A DNA stretch of 64,000 bases from DRQF01 sp964559135 (GCA_964559135.1 CAZLGG010000001.1:1-64000), one strand, 5' to 3'; shown: positions 16,821-26,190, counted from the stretch's first letter. Notes: generated by a model from the sequence alone, not told the origin. Program-made: numbers and translations.

Positions 16821-19562
16821 GCGGCGGAAGAGGGAGAAGAGGAGGAGGGCGATCCAGAGGGCGAGGGCGCCGAAGGTGACGCGGAGGCCCCAGCGGACGG
16901 GCCAGGGGTCGTAGACGAGTTCGAGGGTGTGCCGGCCGGCGGTGGGGACGGGGATGGCCTGGAAGGCCACGTCGGCGGGATAGATGCGGGTGGGTCGGCC
17001 GTCCAGAAGGGCCCGCCAGTGGCCGTCCTGGACCTCCGCGATCTGAAGCCAGCTCGGAGCCAGGGTGTCGAGCTCGATGTGCATGTGTTCCGGTCGGTCC
17101 CGGTGGACGGAGACGACTTCCTTGGGATCGGGGGCCGGGGCGTCCGTCGGGATCGCGAGCAGGCTCGTTGCTTCCTCGGGGGTGACGTGAAGGAGCAGTT
17201 CCTCCCGGGGCTTCCATCCCTCCCCTGTGGCCGCGAACCCGGGCGGGAGGGCGACAGCTTTCTGGGCACGGACCTTCCGCAGGATGCGGACGGGGGGCAG
17301 GGCCTTTTTGTTCTCGATGAGGAGAAGTCCCTGGTCCGGATCGACCCAGGCCGGATCGAAGCGGTAGTCCGCCACGGTCTTCGGCAAGAAGCGTTGCACC
17401 TCCCAGTCCTCGAAGAGGATCACCCCCGGGCCCGTGGAGTCCAAGCGGAGGCGGATGGGAAACGTCGGCGACGTGGGCACGACGTCGAAGACGGCGGTCT
17501 CGCCGGGACCGATGCCTTGTTCCCGGCCGTCGATCTCGAGGTGGAGAGTCGAATCCTTGGCGGCCTCCAGCCGCACCGCGATGTGGACGCGGGCGGCGCG
17601 CGCCCGGGAGATCATGGCGAATCGGCCTCCGGGGGCGAGGCGGCACCGACCGCGTTGTGCGTTCAACTCGAGGAGACCCTCCACCTGCAGCGAGCCCGGC
17701 TCCATGGACCGCAACAGCTCGCCGAAGACCGTGACGGGGGTGGGCTCCGTCTGCCGCTCCGGGTCTCGGGTGAGAAGCACGGCGTCCCGCAGGAGAACCC
17801 AGCGCACGCCCAGAAGATCGAGCACGGGGGAGAGGAGAAACTGCCGCGACGCGGGCAAAAGAAGGTACGGCGGCCAGATCCCCGGGTTCACCCACGGCGC
17901 CATGAGGGTGTGGTAGCGGGCAATGGGAAGCGGGGAGACACTGCGCACGTCGCGCCACCCCAGAACGGAGGAAAGGAGCGGGGGGGTCAACGCCCCCATG
18001 GCCGTCGTGCGCCAGGGCTGGCCGGTCGCCCTCTCGGCCTCCTTTTCGAGATCATGGAGAGTCCGCATGACGGCGGGGAGCTTCGGGAGAGGCGTTGAAG
18101 GGCGATCCGGAAGATTGGGACGGAGCCAGAGGAGGCCTCCCATCCAACCCACGATGAGGATGCCCAGGGTGAGCGCCGACTCGCGGGGCTGCGCCAGCCA
18201 GCAGGCCACGAACACCACAGCGGCGATGAGGACGATCAACGGTCGTCCAAGGAAGGGCTCCCCCGCCCCCCAGATGAGATGAGCGCCGAGGGCCGCAGCC
18301 GCGATGGCGGCGGCGAGAGGCGCCAACCGGCGTCGGCTGTCCACGAGTCGGGCGGCCAGCAGCAGTGCCACGAGTTGCAGGGCACCCACATACTTGAACC
18401 AGTTCACATCGCGGAACACGGGGGCGCGTCCCGCCACCCAGTCGTTGAGCCAGGGGACGACGAGAAACCCGAGCCCCAGGACGAGGGACCACGCCAGCGC
18501 CAGCCCTCGTCGTGACCGGCCGAACAGGGCCATCACACAGGCGACGACGGCGGCGAGGGCTGGCACGGGCCCCATGGCCCAGTTCGCGGGCCCTTGGGTG
18601 AGGTCGAGGGCGCCCGTGGGAGCCGCCATCGTCCGATCGATGGGGGAAAGGAACGCCGTCAACGTGGAAAGACACGCAGGGGCGTCGTGATCGAAGACCG
18701 CGCGACTGAGAGCGGGCCCGCCCAAGAGTTCGGCCATCGGCAACAAGGAGGCCGCCGTGAGAAGAGCGCCGAAGACGCCGGCTGCACCCAGCGCGAGCCC
18801 GGCCCCGAGGCGCTTGCCGAACGACGACCCAGGGCGCGCGTCGAGCAGGGCGAGCAGGAGCAGAGGGACCGCTGCCGCCACGAGGGGCTGCGGGTTGCCG
18901 CCGTTCAAGGCCGCACCGTAGACGAGAGCCGCGAAGAGCCAACGGCGAAGATTCGGTCGGTGAGCGAAAGCCGCCGTCGCCAGGAAGACGAGGGGCAAAA
19001 GCGCCGTCACGTTGAGGTGAACGAGGTTGGCATGCAGCACGAAGTTGGGACCGAACCCGAAGGCCGCGCCCACGAGCCACGCCGCGGCCAGGGACCCTTC
19101 GAACGCGAGGACGAGCAGCATGGCGAGAAAGCAGGCGAGCCCCATGCGATACAGAGCAAAGACGTCCCACGCCCCCAGGCCCCAGCGATGCAACGGATAC
19201 TGGATCACCGAGAACGCCGCGTGCTCGCCGTCCGCCCAATGGGGCGCCCCGCAGGCTTCCCCCGCGTTCCACAGGGGGAGGCGTCCCGCGTCGAATGCCT
19301 CCTTCGTGATCTCCACGCCGGGGCCTTCGATGAGAAAGCCCGCCCAGGCGTCTTGGAGGTGGTCGAAGCCGGCGGTCGCTTCCCGGGGATCGTGGGCCCC
19401 GTGAATCCACGGCCACGATTGCACCGTCTTGCCGAGGAACGCCACGTCGAAAAAGAGCACGAGGGTCGTGACGACGGTGATGAGCAACGCCGCCCCCATG
19501 AGGCGACGACGAGCGAAGAGGGTGGCGAGAGGATCGCCCTTCGTGTTCTCACCGTCCGTCAT
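16755..19562 (-). CDS. YfhO-like polytopic membrane protein
   Basis: A 935-residue integral membrane protein. One N-terminal segment is followed by the aromatic, acidic exported loop typical of the family (PLWNAGEACGAPHWADGEH, about residues 95-113), then about a dozen segments to residue 470. A large extracytoplasmic domain (about 480-890) and a final membrane segment (RVTFGALALWIALLLFSLF) follow. Family members belong to the GT-C-like glycosyltransferase superfamily; B. subtilis YfhO glycosylates lipoteichoic acid. A sugar-transfer role at the outer face is plausible but not shown. Its ATG overlaps the kinase stop (ATGA). The last residues (about 910-935) come from the repeat B fragment read out of frame, so the native C-terminus may have been replaced. 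Confidence 0.72.
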   Translation of the reverse strand: MTDGENTKGDPLATLFARRRLMGAALLITVVTTLVLFFDVAFLGKTVQSWPWIHGAHDPREATAGFDHLQDAWAGFLIEGPGVEITKEAFDAGRLPLWNAGEACGAPHWADGEHAAFSVIQYPLHRWGLGAWDVFALYRMGLACFLAMLLVLAFEGSLAAAWLVGAAFGFGPNFVLHANLVHLNVTALLPLVFLATAAFAHRPNLRRWLFAALVYGAALNGGNPQPLVAAAVPLLLLALLDARPGSSFGKRLGAGLALGAAGVFGALLTAASLLPMAELLGGPALSRAVFDHDAPACLSTLTAFLSPIDRTMAAPTGALDLTQGPANWAMGPVPALAAVVACVMALFGRSRRGLALAWSLVLGLGFLVVPWLNDWVAGRAPVFRDVNWFKYVGALQLVALLLAARLVDSRRRLAPLAAAIAAAALGAHLIWGAGEPFLGRPLIVLIAAVVFVACWLAQPRESALTLGILIVGWMGGLLWLRPNLPDRPSTPLPKLPAVMRTLHDLEKEAERATGQPWRTTAMGALTPPLLSSVLGWRDVRSVSPLPIARYHTLMAPWVNPGIWPPYLLLPASRQFLLSPVLDLLGVRWVLLRDAVLLTRDPERQTEPTPVTVFGELLRSMEPGSLQVEGLLELNAQRGRCRLAPGGRFAMISRARAARVHIAVRLEAAKDSTLHLEIDGREQGIGPGETAVFDVVPTSPTFPIRLRLDSTGPGVILFEDWEVQRFLPKTVADYRFDPAWVDPDQGLLLIENKKALPPVRILRKVRAQKAVALPPGFAATGEGWKPREELLLHVTPEEATSLLAIPTDAPAPDPKEVVSVHRDRPEHMHIELDTLAPSWLQIAEVQDGHWRALLDGRPTRIYPADVAFQAIPVPTAGRHTLELVYDPWPVRWGLRVTFGALALWIALLLFSLFRRGLPSSRWALRSRTRPNDRGDV

Positions 19563-20779
19563 GATCCGACCACGGCCAGAGCTGACCTGAGATCACTCGT
19601 GTCGAACGGTTTGATCAGATAGGGGACTCCCAGCGCGTTGAGGAAGTCGAGAGCCCGGGGCGAGGCGACGTCCCCGGTGGCGAAGATGCAGCGGCGGGCG
19701 AGTGTCGCGTTCTGTTTTCCGAGGCGATCGTAGAAATCGGCACCGCTCATGTCGGGGAGGTTGAGGTCGGCGAGGACGACGTCGATGCCGCCCTTCTCGA
19801 TGACATCCAGAGCCTCCTTCGCGGTTGCCGTCTCCACGACCTCGAGCCCCTCCAGCTCCAGGATGAGGCGGAGGCTCTCCCGGGTCGCCCCGTCGTCTTC
19901 CACGAGGAGGATCGTGCGGTCGAGGTCGGCGGGGGCCCCTCCGCTGCCGGCGTCGGTTCGGGTCGGAGCCGGCGTCGCTCCATCCCTTGCCAAGGGCAGG
20001 CGAAGGGCGAATGCGGTGCCTTCGTCGGACGTCTCGAGGAGCACGAGATCTCCGCCCTCTTCCCGGGCGATGCGGTGGGCGACGGCGAGCCCCAGGCCGA
20101 GACCGGATGTCTTGCCCGTTCGGAAGGGTTCGAAGAGGTCGCCCCGCAGCGCGGGTGGGATACCCGGTCCCTGGTCGCGGACCTCGATGACCACCGCGTC
20201 GTCTCCTTCCGTTCTCGCCGTCAGGTGGATCTCGCCGGAACGATCGACCTCGGCCATGGCCTGGGCGCCGTTGCGGACGAGATTGAGAAGACAGCGGACG
20301 ACGCGCCGGGGGGCCACGCGGAGGAGGGGCAGATCGTCCGGCGGCGGTGCGGCCCAAAGTCGCACGCCCGCGGGCAACTCCGCGAGAGCCTCCACGTCGT
20401 CGAGAAGGGTGCTGAGGGGCGTAGGGGTTGGCGGTTCCCGAGAGGGCTGCGCGAGGGTCAGGACGTCGTCGACCAGGGCGCGGCACGCTCGGGCCCCCGT
20501 GCGCAGGAGGTCCAGCTTCTTGACGAGTTGGGCATCGACGACGTCCCCTTCCTCGGCTCGGAGAGACTCCGTCAACGAAACGACCCGGACGAGGAGGTTT
20601 CTCAATTCATGGGAGAGCTCCGCCGCTTGGCGTCCGAGTTCGACGAGCTCGTGGGTGGACTCCTCCGGGGTCATGGGGAGATTAGCGCAGATCCTGCGCG
20701 GGGCATCAACCCCCTTCCCCAATCGAGGAGGGGAGGGAGCCGTTTCACTCGGCGCCGCCGACGTGGGCTCCGTGATCAT
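19559..20779 (-). CDS. Soluble histidine kinase fused to a receiver domain
   Basis: 406 residues with no membrane segment or recognisable sensor. The HisKA box is ELSHELRN (His57). The HATPase domain (about residues 130-265) shows the N box LLNLVRNGAQAM, the G1 box DQGPGIP and the G2 box TSGLGLGLA. A C-terminal receiver spans about 289-406 with acidic pocket VEDD, phospho-acceptor Asp338 (VLADLNLPDMSG) and Lys in LIKPF. A kinase lacking a sensor and ending in a receiver probably works in a phosphorelay or takes its input from a partner. The ATG at 20779 overlaps the xdhC stop as ATGA, supporting this start and coupling; the next gene (YfhO-like) is coupled the same way. Confidence 0.85.
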   Translation of the reverse strand: MITEPTSAAPSETAPSPPRLGKGVDAPRRICANLPMTPEESTHELVELGRQAAELSHELRNLLVRVVSLTESLRAEEGDVVDAQLVKKLDLLRTGARACRALVDDVLTLAQPSREPPTPTPLSTLLDDVEALAELPAGVRLWAAPPPDDLPLLRVAPRRVVRCLLNLVRNGAQAMAEVDRSGEIHLTARTEGDDAVVIEVRDQGPGIPPALRGDLFEPFRTGKTSGLGLGLAVAHRIAREEGGDLVLLETSDEGTAFALRLPLARDGATPAPTRTDAGSGGAPADLDRTILLVEDDGATRESLRLILELEGLEVVETATAKEALDVIEKGGIDVVLADLNLPDMSGADFYDRLGKQNATLARRCIFATGDVASPRALDFLNALGVPYLIKPFDTSDLRSALAVVGS

Positions 20780-21603
20780 CGATCTAAATGGTGGGGTCCC
20801 GGGCGGGGCTCCGGGCGGCCGAGGCGGTGTTGGGCGACGAGCTGGCTCACCACGGAGACGGCGATCTCGTCCGGCGTCTTGGCGCCGATGTCGATGCCCA
20901 CCGGCAGGTGGACGCGTTCCAGATCCGCCTCGGCAATGCCGTCAGCGATGAGCTGCCGGAAAAACTGCACCCGCTTGGACCGGCTGCCGATGACGCCGAT
21001 GAAGCGGGCGTCCGTGCCCAGCGCCCAGCTCAATACCTCGTAATCATGGTCGTGACCCCGCGTCACCGAGATGATGTAGGAGTTGGGCCCCGGACGGAGG
21101 ACCTCGGCCAGGCGAGAGAGATCCTCGCAGACGACGTCGGCCGCTCCGGGGACGGCGTCCGCATTCGCGAAGTCGGGCCGGTCATCGAAGACGGTCAGCT
21201 TGAAGCCGCAGGTGGCGGCGAGCTTGGCAATGCGCTGTCCCACATGGCCGAGACCGATGACGAACAGGTGGGGGTCGTTGAGAGGTTCGATCATGACGTC
21301 GATGGCTCCTCCGCAGGCGAGGCCGGTGCGCTCGGCCTCTTCGCCGGCGAGAGTGAAGGAAAGGGTCTGGACGAGGCCCGTCTCGATGGCATCCAACGCG
21401 CCGCGGATGACGTCCGCCTCCACGCACCCGCCGCCGATGGTCCCGAGGATCGTGCCGTCACCCCTGACCAGCATCTTCTGGGCGAGCTTGCCCGGCGTGG
21501 AGCCGCGAGTGGACACCACTGTGGCCAGGGCGGCGGGGATGCGCTCCCGTCGAAGTCGGACGATTTCCTCGAAAAGATCCATGGGCATCCACGGGGATAA
21601 CAT
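20776..21603 (-). CDS. XdhC/CoxF family protein
   Basis: 275 residues. The N-terminal XdhC domain has LATVVSTRGSTPGKLAQKML and the GGGCVEADV motif (about residues 57-65). A Rossmann-type domain follows with FVIGLGHVGQRIAKLA (about 114-129), and the conserved tail has GVIGSRSKR and VGIDIGAKTPDEIAVSV. XdhC proteins bind molybdenum cofactor, promote its sulfuration and hand it to xanthine dehydrogenase-type enzymes. No such hydroxylase is in the window, and the coupled downstream genes are a kinase and a membrane protein. It could serve an enzyme elsewhere. The start is uncertain: ATGs at 21603, 21588 and 21582 all lack a clear ribosome-binding site. Confidence 0.85.
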   Translation of the reverse strand: MLSPWMPMDLFEEIVRLRRERIPAALATVVSTRGSTPGKLAQKMLVRGDGTILGTIGGGCVEADVIRGALDAIETGLVQTLSFTLAGEEAERTGLACGGAIDVMIEPLNDPHLFVIGLGHVGQRIAKLAATCGFKLTVFDDRPDFANADAVPGAADVVCEDLSRLAEVLRPGPNSYIISVTRGHDHDYEVLSWALGTDARFIGVIGSRSKRVQFFRQLIADGIAEADLERVHLPVGIDIGAKTPDEIAVSVVSQLVAQHRLGRPEPRPGPHHLDR

Positions 21604-21691
21604 TCTGGACTGGGTCTCGCAGCCTTGAATCCCCCTTCCCCGGGGGGTATTCCCCTGGGCGCGGAGTTGCGTATCAGGAGAGAGCGTATGC

Positions 21692-21946
21692 TTGAGGTTT
21701 CTCGGTATCGTGATCGCGATGTCCTACAACGATCACGCCCCGCCCCACTTCCACGCGAGATACGGGGATTGCGAAGTCACCGTGCGCATCGACGATGGCG
21801 TCGTCGAGGGACGGTTCCCGAGACGCGCCCTGAATCACGTCCTCGAGTGGTATACTCTCCATCGGGTCGAACTCCTCGAGGACTGGAACTCGGCCCGCGA
21901 ACGCCGGCCGTTGCGGCGGATCGAACCGTTGGAGTCGTCATCATGA
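21692..21946 (+). CDS. DUF4160 family protein (putative toxin-antitoxin-like partner)
   Basis: 84 residues with the DUF4160 core FLGIVIAMSYNDHAPPHFHA, rich in His near the N-terminus. The start is TTG with AGGAGAG about ten bases upstream; an ATG four bases earlier is out of frame. Its stop overlaps the ATG of the DUF2442 gene (ATGA). DUF4160 and DUF2442 genes often occur as such pairs and have been proposed as toxin-antitoxin-like modules, but I know of no biochemical role to assign here. Confidence 0.72.
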   Translation: MRFLGIVIAMSYNDHAPPHFHARYGDCEVTVRIDDGVVEGRFPRRALNHVLEWYTLHRVELLEDWNSARERRPLRRIEPLESSS

Positions 21947-22218
21947 TCCCGAAGCTCGAATCAGCGACTCACATCGCGGGACATACGATCCATGTCAGAT
22001 TCGCGGATGGAATCGAGGCCGACATCGACCTGCAGTCCGAGACCTGGGGGGAAGTGTTCGAGTCCCTGAGAGACGTCGATGCGTTCCGGCGGTTTCAACT
22101 GGATGAGGAACTCAACACGATCACGTGGCCGTCCGGCGCTGACTTCGCGCCCGAGTTCCTGTACGAGAAGGCTCTCCAATACGTCGATGCCGCGGACAGG
22201 CCTTCGGCCAGCCGCTGA
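21943..22218 (+). CDS. DUF2442 family protein
   Basis: 91 residues with the family's small beta-rich fold: ATHIAGHTIHVRFADGIEAD, then FRRFQLDEELNTITWPSGAD. It is translationally coupled to the DUF4160 gene by an ATGA overlap, the usual arrangement for this pair. The C-terminal dozen residues are poorly conserved. If the pair is a toxin-antitoxin-like module, this may be the regulatory half; that is inference. Confidence 0.75.
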   Translation: MIPKLESATHIAGHTIHVRFADGIEADIDLQSETWGEVFESLRDVDAFRRFQLDEELNTITWPSGADFAPEFLYEKALQYVDAADRPSASR

Positions 22219-22251
22219 GCCCCGAACCGTTCGCCAGCCGGAGGGCCACCT

Positions 22252-24087
22252 TTGTCGGAGAGTCTCACCACCACCATTATCGTCGTCGGCGGAGGGCATG
22301 CAGGGGCGGAAGCCGCCCACGCCGCCGTGCGCATGGGCGCGCGGGCCGTCCTCGTGACCCTCGATGGGAAAGCCCTCGGTCGCATGTCGTGCAATCCCTC
22401 CATCGGCGGGCTCGCGAAGGGCCAGCTCGTCCGTGAGGTGGATGCCCTGGGCGGGCTCATGGGGCGGCTCGCCGACGGCACCGCCCTGCAGTTTCGGCTT
22501 CTCAACGCCAGCAAGGGGCCGGCGGTGCAATCCCCCCGCTGCCAGAGCGACAACGTCGCCTACAACCGGGCGATGGTGGGAGAGCTGACGGCGCTGCCGG
22601 GTTTGCAGGTCGTGGAAGGTGAAGTGGCGGGGCTTCTCCTCGAGGGCGGAAGGGTCCGTGGCGTGCGGCTGGCGGACGACCGTGAGCTCGAAGGCGACGC
22701 CGTCGTGCTGACGACGGGGACGTTTCTGGGGGGCGCCCTCCACGTGGGGGAGACCACCACGCCCGGCGGACGCGTCGGCGAATCGGCGGCGTGGAAGCTG
22801 TCCCGGGACCTGAAGGCCCTCGGCTATCGGATGGGACGATTGAAAACGGGAACGCCGCCGCGCCTGCGGTGCGACTCGGTGGACTTCTCCGTCATGGAGG
22901 TGCAAGAGGGGGACGCGGAACCCACCCGGTTTTCCTTCCTCGAGGTCGCTTCCGAGGTGGGGGAACAGCATCCCTGCCACATCACCCGTACGAACGAGCG
23001 CACCCACGCCATCATCCGCGGGGCCCTCGACCGCTCACCGATGTTCTCTGGCCGCATCCAGGGCGTGGGGCCGCGCTACTGCCCCAGTATCGAGGACAAG
23101 ATCTTCCGCTTCGCCGATCGTTCCTCCCACCAGGTCTTCGTCGAACCCGAGAGCCTCGAGACCGATGTCATCTATCCCAACGGCATCAGCACCAGCTTGC
23201 CCGCGGATGTCCAGGAGGCTTTTCTCCGCACCATCCCCGGCTTCGAGAATGCGGAGATCCTCCGGCACGGCTACGCGGTCGAGTACGACTACGTGGACCC
23301 CACGGAATTGGACGCGAGCCTCCAGTCGAAGCGGGTCGCCCGGTTGTTCCACGCCGGGCAGCTCAATGGGACGACCGGCTACGAGGAAGCGGCCGCCCAG
23401 GGGCTCATGGCGGGCGTCAACGCCGTGCTTCTTGCGCGGGGGGAGCCCCCGTTCGTCCTCGGGCGGGACGAGGCCTATATCGGCGTTCTCATCGACGACC
23501 TGGTGACGCGAGGTGTCCAGGAGCCGTATCGCATGTTCACCTCGCTGGCCGAGTACCGCCTATTGCTCCGGCACGACAATGCGGACCAGCGCCTCTCGCC
23601 TCACGGCGAGCGGCTGGGTTTGCTCGACGCCGAGCGCGTGGCATCGTTTCGGCGTCGTGAGCGACTCTTGGAGGAAGGCCATGCCTTGCTCCGAAGTCGC
23701 CGGAAAGAAGGCGTCCTCTACGACCGACTTCTGCGGCGCCCCGGGGCGGACCTGGCGAGCTTTCGAGACGGGCTTCCCGAGTTGTGGGAAGCCCCTTGGG
23801 ACGCCGCCACCCGGACGACGCTTGCCGTGGACACCTATTACGCGGGCTACCTCTCCCGGCAGGAGGGGCACTTGAAGAAGATCCGCCGGGCGGAGGCCAT
23901 GAAGATCCCTCCGAACCTCGACTATTGGACGGTCCCCCAGCTTCGCCACGAAGCCAAGGAGAAGCTCGACCGCATCCGCCCCCTCACCATCGGACAAGCC
24001 TCCCGAGTCAGCGGCATCTCCCAGCCTGATCTCTCCCTCCTCATGATCCACTTGGGCAAGCTTTCCCGGGGCACGGACAAGCCTTAG
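22252..24087 (+). CDS. mnmG: tRNA uridine-5-carboxymethylaminomethyl modification enzyme MnmG (GidA)
   Basis: FAD-dependent subunit that, with MnmE, installs (carboxymethyl)aminomethyl on U34 of tRNAs reading split boxes. 611 residues, close to the family norm. It has the FAD dinucleotide motif VVGGGHAGAEAA (about residues 9-20), the signature CNPSIGGLAKGQ (about 45-56), TGTPPRLRCDS (about 200), GPRYCPSIEDKI (about 274) and a helical C-terminal MnmE/tRNA-binding domain ending PDLSLLMIHLGK. The start is TTG with GGAGGG eight bases upstream, 33 bases after the DUF2442 stop. No mnmE or rsmG is adjacent. Confidence 0.95.
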   Translation: MSESLTTTIIVVGGGHAGAEAAHAAVRMGARAVLVTLDGKALGRMSCNPSIGGLAKGQLVREVDALGGLMGRLADGTALQFRLLNASKGPAVQSPRCQSDNVAYNRAMVGELTALPGLQVVEGEVAGLLLEGGRVRGVRLADDRELEGDAVVLTTGTFLGGALHVGETTTPGGRVGESAAWKLSRDLKALGYRMGRLKTGTPPRLRCDSVDFSVMEVQEGDAEPTRFSFLEVASEVGEQHPCHITRTNERTHAIIRGALDRSPMFSGRIQGVGPRYCPSIEDKIFRFADRSSHQVFVEPESLETDVIYPNGISTSLPADVQEAFLRTIPGFENAEILRHGYAVEYDYVDPTELDASLQSKRVARLFHAGQLNGTTGYEEAAAQGLMAGVNAVLLARGEPPFVLGRDEAYIGVLIDDLVTRGVQEPYRMFTSLAEYRLLLRHDNADQRLSPHGERLGLLDAERVASFRRRERLLEEGHALLRSRRKEGVLYDRLLRRPGADLASFRDGLPELWEAPWDAATRTTLAVDTYYAGYLSRQEGHLKKIRRAEAMKIPPNLDYWTVPQLRHEAKEKLDRIRPLTIGQASRVSGISQPDLSLLMIHLGKLSRGTDKP

Positions 24088-24204
24088 CCGGGCGGTGTGA
24101 CTCTGACCCGCCCACGATGCCAGTCTTTGCGTTGGGGCCGAGACGGGGTAGAGTCCCCGGGCCCCGTTTGCTATCAACGGGCACCAGGGTCGAGGAGTGA
24201 GACG

Positions 24205-24510
24205 ATGCCCCAAGTCACGATTCAGAACACGGCGGAGACCATCGAGATCCCGCCGAACAAGAACCTTCGCGAAGCCCTGATGGCCGCGAAGGAGCCCCTC
24301 TACGACGGCTTCCACAAAGTCGTGAATTGTCACGGTAAGGGGCTTTGCGCGAGCTGCGAGGTCCTCGTCATCGAGGGGGCCGAGCATCTGACGGAACGGA
24401 CGCCGAAGGAAGTGAAGAAGCTCAAGACCTGGGACGGAACCCGCCGTTTGGCTTGTCAATGCGCCATCATCGGCGACAAGGACATCACGATCAACACTTT
24501 GGCTCTCTGA
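24205..24510 (+). CDS. Plant-type [2Fe-2S] ferredoxin
   Basis: 101 residues. Cluster ligands are Cys42, Cys48 and Cys51 (NCHGKGLCASCEV) plus Cys84 (LACQC), the C-x5-C-x2-C spacing of beta-grasp ferredoxins; an extra Cys lies at 86. GAGGAGTGAGACG precedes the ATG. It is a soluble one-electron carrier and the partner is not evident. It lies 117 bases after mnmG on the same strand and is convergent with the esterase-like gene. Confidence 0.85.
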   Translation: MPQVTIQNTAETIEIPPNKNLREALMAAKEPLYDGFHKVVNCHGKGLCASCEVLVIEGAEHLTERTPKEVKKLKTWDGTRRLACQCAIIGDKDITINTLAL

Positions 24511-24541
24511 CTTTGCGGGGCGGCGCGCGAGCCCTTCCGCG

Positions 24542-26053
24542 TCAACGATCCTCGTAGTCGGCGGCGATCTCCCTTTGGACCTTGCGGTGGATCTCGGCGG
24601 AGTCGAGGTCCGCGTGATCCTTGCCGGGGAGAACCTTCACCTCCGCTTCCGCATTCCAGCTCTCGAGGGCGTCCCACAGGCGGGCCACCGGACGGTGAAG
24701 CCCGAAGTTGTCCTTGTCTCCCACCCAAATGTGGATCTTCCCGTCCAGTTCGGGCCCCTGTTCCTTCCACACCTGAGCCAGTACGCGGTGGAGGTCACGA
24801 CGGGTCCAGAATTCGGCCGTGGCCGGGTCGATGCGACCTGTCCCGCGATGGAAGAGGGGCCGCGGAGCGCCTCCCGGTCCCTTCGGGCTGAGGATGGCTT
24901 CGTAGCTTTGGAGAAGGTTACCGGTGCCGACGATGCTCTCGAAACGTGCTTCCTCTCGCCAGGTGACGAGGGGACGTCCCTGCTCGACGATGAGGGCGCG
25001 TTCCCTTCCGTCGGCGTCGACGTAGGCGTTCCGAGGCGGACGGGCGTAGAGGTCGACGCCGAAAAAGTCGTGGAAATCCACCGGGTCCGGAGCGAGAGCC
25101 CAGGCGCCCGCGAAAAAACCGGGGCGGGCCGCGAGGAGCCAGAGAGCCGAGAGCCCGCCCATCCCGTGGCCCACCAGGTAGCGATCCTCGGGCTCGCCGG
25201 CCACGGGGAATTCCGCCTCGAGGGTCGGAATCAACTCCTCGACGAAGGCCTCGAGGGCCGGTCCGTTGTTTTCGGAATCCACCCAGCCGAGATGGCCATG
25301 GCGACCCATGGAGCCGACGAGAACGTAGATGAACTCTTGCTCGCGGGTCCCGTCCTCGCGCCGTGTGGGGCCGTATACACCGCGCCCCTGAAAGAAGCCG
25401 AGCGCTCCGTGGACCCGTTCTCCAAGCCCCGGAATCCAATACTGAACCGGATACGTCTTTTCGTCGTGGCGATTCCAACTGTGGGGGAGGACGACGGCGA
25501 CCTTGACGAAGAAGCGATGCCCCAAGGCATGACCGAGGCTGCGCAGCTCGATCTTGCGATAGCGAATCCGTCCGATGTCTCGGGGACGGGGGACGATGAT
25601 CTCCCGATCGATGGTCACCGTCACGAGCCCTGAACTCTTCGGATCGAGGAACGGTCGGATGGGCCGGCTTCGGCCATTGCCGCCTGCCCGCGTGAAGTCG
25701 GACGTCGTGGGGTTGACGTCGAGCACCGCCTGAACCCCGTAGCGCCCCGGAAGCAGTTCGCTCAGGGGACCCGGATAGCCCGGAGTGCGCTCGTCGATGA
25801 TGACGGGTTCACCGGGCTTCAGATCGCGGACGGGCGTTTTGAAGACGAAGCCGTGCATGGGATACTCGTCCAACCGCATCCGGGGTTCACCGACCGCTTC
25901 CTCCGAGATGATCAGATAGAGGTCGCCCGTCTTGGGGAGGCGACTGTAGTCCTGATCCATCTTCACCTCGAAGCGCAGGGCCTCCTGCGCGGCTCCCGTG
26001 GAGGACAGGACGATGAGCAAAAAGAAAACGGAATAACCGCGGATCGAAGTCAT
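24542..26053 (-). CDS. Secreted esterase D-fold protein lacking the nucleophile serine
   Basis: 503 residues with a signal peptide (about residues 1-23, ending TGAAQ), an N-terminal beta domain (about 24-165), and an alpha/beta-hydrolase domain of the putative esterase (Fes/EstD) family (about 185-503). The nucleophile elbow expected as G-x-S-x-G reads GHGMGG, with GGG (Gly297) in the serine codon; the downstream helix LSALWLLAARPGFF is intact. A histidine near the end (GKDHADL) fits the catalytic His. So either the serine has been lost and the protein binds instead of hydrolysing, or another residue serves. The start at 26053 has TGGAGAACACC before it; the longer TTG-start reading swallows that ribosome-binding site. 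Confidence 0.72.
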   Translation of the reverse strand: MTSIRGYSVFFLLIVLSSTGAAQEALRFEVKMDQDYSRLPKTGDLYLIISEEAVGEPRMRLDEYPMHGFVFKTPVRDLKPGEPVIIDERTPGYPGPLSELLPGRYGVQAVLDVNPTTSDFTRAGGNGRSRPIRPFLDPKSSGLVTVTIDREIIVPRPRDIGRIRYRKIELRSLGHALGHRFFVKVAVVLPHSWNRHDEKTYPVQYWIPGLGERVHGALGFFQGRGVYGPTRREDGTREQEFIYVLVGSMGRHGHLGWVDSENNGPALEAFVEELIPTLEAEFPVAGEPEDRYLVGHGMGGLSALWLLAARPGFFAGAWALAPDPVDFHDFFGVDLYARPPRNAYVDADGRERALIVEQGRPLVTWREEARFESIVGTGNLLQSYEAILSPKGPGGAPRPLFHRGTGRIDPATAEFWTRRDLHRVLAQVWKEQGPELDGKIHIWVGDKDNFGLHRPVARLWDALESWNAEAEVKVLPGKDHADLDSAEIHRKVQREIAADYEDR

Positions 26054-26190
26054 GGTGTTCTCCAAGTGGGCGACATCCTAACCGGAGCCCTGTACGGCGT
26101 CTCATGGTCGGTGGACTTCGACGTCGGCTGCGTGGCGTTCTTGCGCCCCACAGCCCTCCCTTCGATTCATCCCCCGCCGTCTTCTGTTTT

